Positions 5,360 through 5,772 of a stretch of 5,772 bases of DNA are shown here, piece after piece. The first letter of the stretch is position 1. The number at the start of each line of letters is the position of its first letter. A program made the position numbers and the translations under genes. Origin of the DNA: Candidatus Omnitrophota bacterium (GTDB taxonomy: Bacteria > Ratteibacteria > UBA8468 > B48-G9 > JAFGKM01); contig JAMWBP010000052.1 of assembly GCA_023819365.1 (NCBI GenBank), positions 1 through 5,772 on the forward strand, given 5' to 3'. The notes under the pieces were generated by a model. The model did not search any database. It had not been told where the DNA came from and worked only from the letters and a program-made list of their open reading frames with translations.

Positions 5360-5499
5360 AAAGGGGACGGTTCTATTTTTAACATATAGGATGTAAGTAT
5401 ACCAAGTACAACCTGCTTATCTGGAAAATCGAGTAGTAATCAGGAGAAAAGGATATCGGAAAAATAACAAAAAGAGAGAAAAATAGAACCGTCCCCTTT
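5360..5499. mobile_element. MITE-like element with perfect 21-bp terminal inverted repeats
   Basis: Bases 5360-5380 (AAAGGGGACGGTTCTATTTT plus T) are the exact reverse complement of 5479-5499. The 98-bp interior is A-rich and has no believable gene. A short non-coding element with perfect inverted ends is the form of a MITE or of a repeat mobilised in trans. Ends with AAAATAGAACCGTCCCC are, as I recall, seen around REP-associated (IS200-like) tyrosine transposases in various bacteria, but no transposase is in this window. I see no clear target-site duplication. The intact arms suggest a recent insertion or selection on structure. When transcribed past the tRNA it could form a long-range stem. 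Confidence 0.7.
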
Positions 5500-5504
5500 A
5501 AATC

Positions 5505-5532
5505 TTGACAGAAGGTAAAAGCGAGATATAAT
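5505..5532 (+). promoter_or_regulatory. Full-consensus sigma-70 promoter
   Basis: TTGACA (5505-5510) and TATAAT (5527-5532) are both perfect and 16 nt apart. The predicted start is about 5537-5541, only four to eight bases before the ATG at 5545. The -35 box lies five bases beyond the inverted end of the MITE-like element. Confidence 0.8.
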
Positions 5533-5544
5533 ATGTAATCGAAG

Positions 5545-5745
5545 ATGAAAAAAACTACGAGGATTAAAATACTGGTTGTGGTTGTCTCAGTTTTTTTCTT
5601 CATAACCCCTTTTTTGTATATTGCCCATACCTTCCATCATTGTGAGACATATGAAAAATGCTCTTTGTGTAATTTTGCAAAAATATTTTCTTCTTTTTTG
5701 TTTCTTGTATCTCCTGAAGTTGCCTCTGTACTATTTGCTTTCTGA
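5545..5745 (+). CDS. Small Cys/His-containing membrane or exported peptide, function unknown
   Basis: I do not recognise this 66-residue protein. After a basic start (MKKTTRIK) comes a hydrophobic stretch at about 9-27 that would be a signal anchor or uncleaved signal peptide. A polar loop follows with H28, H31, H32, C33, C39 and C42 (HTFHHCETYEKCSLC), including a C-x2-C pair. A second hydrophobic stretch runs from about 48 to the end. With both segments in the membrane, the His/Cys loop would lie outside the cytoplasm and could bind a metal ion. Support for real coding is the full-consensus promoter just upstream and the sensible membrane topology. Against it, no Shine-Dalgarno sequence fits before the ATG, so the transcript would be nearly leaderless. 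Only 27 bases remain after the stop, so its partner gene is not visible. Confidence 0.6.
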   Translation: MKKTTRIKILVVVVSVFFFITPFLYIAHTFHHCETYEKCSLCNFAKIFSSFLFLVSPEVASVLFAF

Positions 5746-5772
5746 ACACTTTCATATAAAACCACATCGTTA

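Noticed and set aside
5379..5603. Minus-strand hydrophobic frame covering the MITE-like element and the start of the small peptide gene
   Set aside because: Its hydrophobic look comes from poly-T antisense codons of the A-rich interior. It crosses the inverted end and the opposite-strand promoter.

Overview
This window looks like chromosomal DNA from an uncultured, AT-rich, probably anaerobic bacterium. Good AGGAGG-type ribosome binding sites, sigma-70-type promoters, a bacterial MscL channel and a class II tRNA-Leu without an encoded CCA all point to Bacteria. The combination of DUF1015, a short RRM protein, an MtaA-like URO-D protein and hairpin or MITE-like intergenic repeats reminds me of candidate phyla such as Omnitrophota. 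That placement is a weak inference and no marker gene here settles it.

Left part (1-2300). The window opens inside the 3' end of a gene for a likely SurA/parvulin-type chaperone. A roughly 195-bp intergenic stretch follows, holding short hairpin repeats of a TGTAGCGGT family. Next is a complete DUF1015 gene, which runs tail to tail (9 bp gap) into a minus-strand gene for a small RRM RNA-binding protein with an Arg/Gly-rich tail. The RRM gene has a strong extended -10 promoter and a leader of about 180 nt containing two hairpins and an unused-looking, near-perfect Shine-Dalgarno sequence.

Middle (2291-2660). This is a non-coding block with another, degenerate TAGCGGTC hairpin, a 95-nt almost pure pyrimidine tract, and four copies of GGGTGAGGGG with C-rich inverted arms. 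The G-rich part fits the G-quadruplex pattern several times, once with TTA loops.

Right part (2663-5228). A plus-strand gene run follows: mscL, a URO-D/MtaA-like putative zinc methyltransferase 14 nt later, yjbQ (UPF0047) after a 66-nt gap holding a 16-bp-arm hairpin, and a macro-domain protein 29 nt further on. MscL is an osmotic safety valve. The macro-domain protein has Ala where MacroD-type hydrolases have their catalytic Asp. I see no obvious single pathway that unites the four genes.

End (5233-5772). tRNA-Leu(UAG) has its own promoter. It is followed 4 nt later by a 140-bp MITE-like element with perfect 21-bp inverted ends. Five bases beyond the element is a full-consensus promoter (TTGACA-N16-TATAAT) that would start transcription only a few bases before a gene for a 66-residue Cys/His-containing membrane peptide. 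No complete new defence or mobile system is visible. The most unusual signals are the G-rich repeat block, the RRM leader, the altered macro domain and the near-leaderless small gene behind the MITE.
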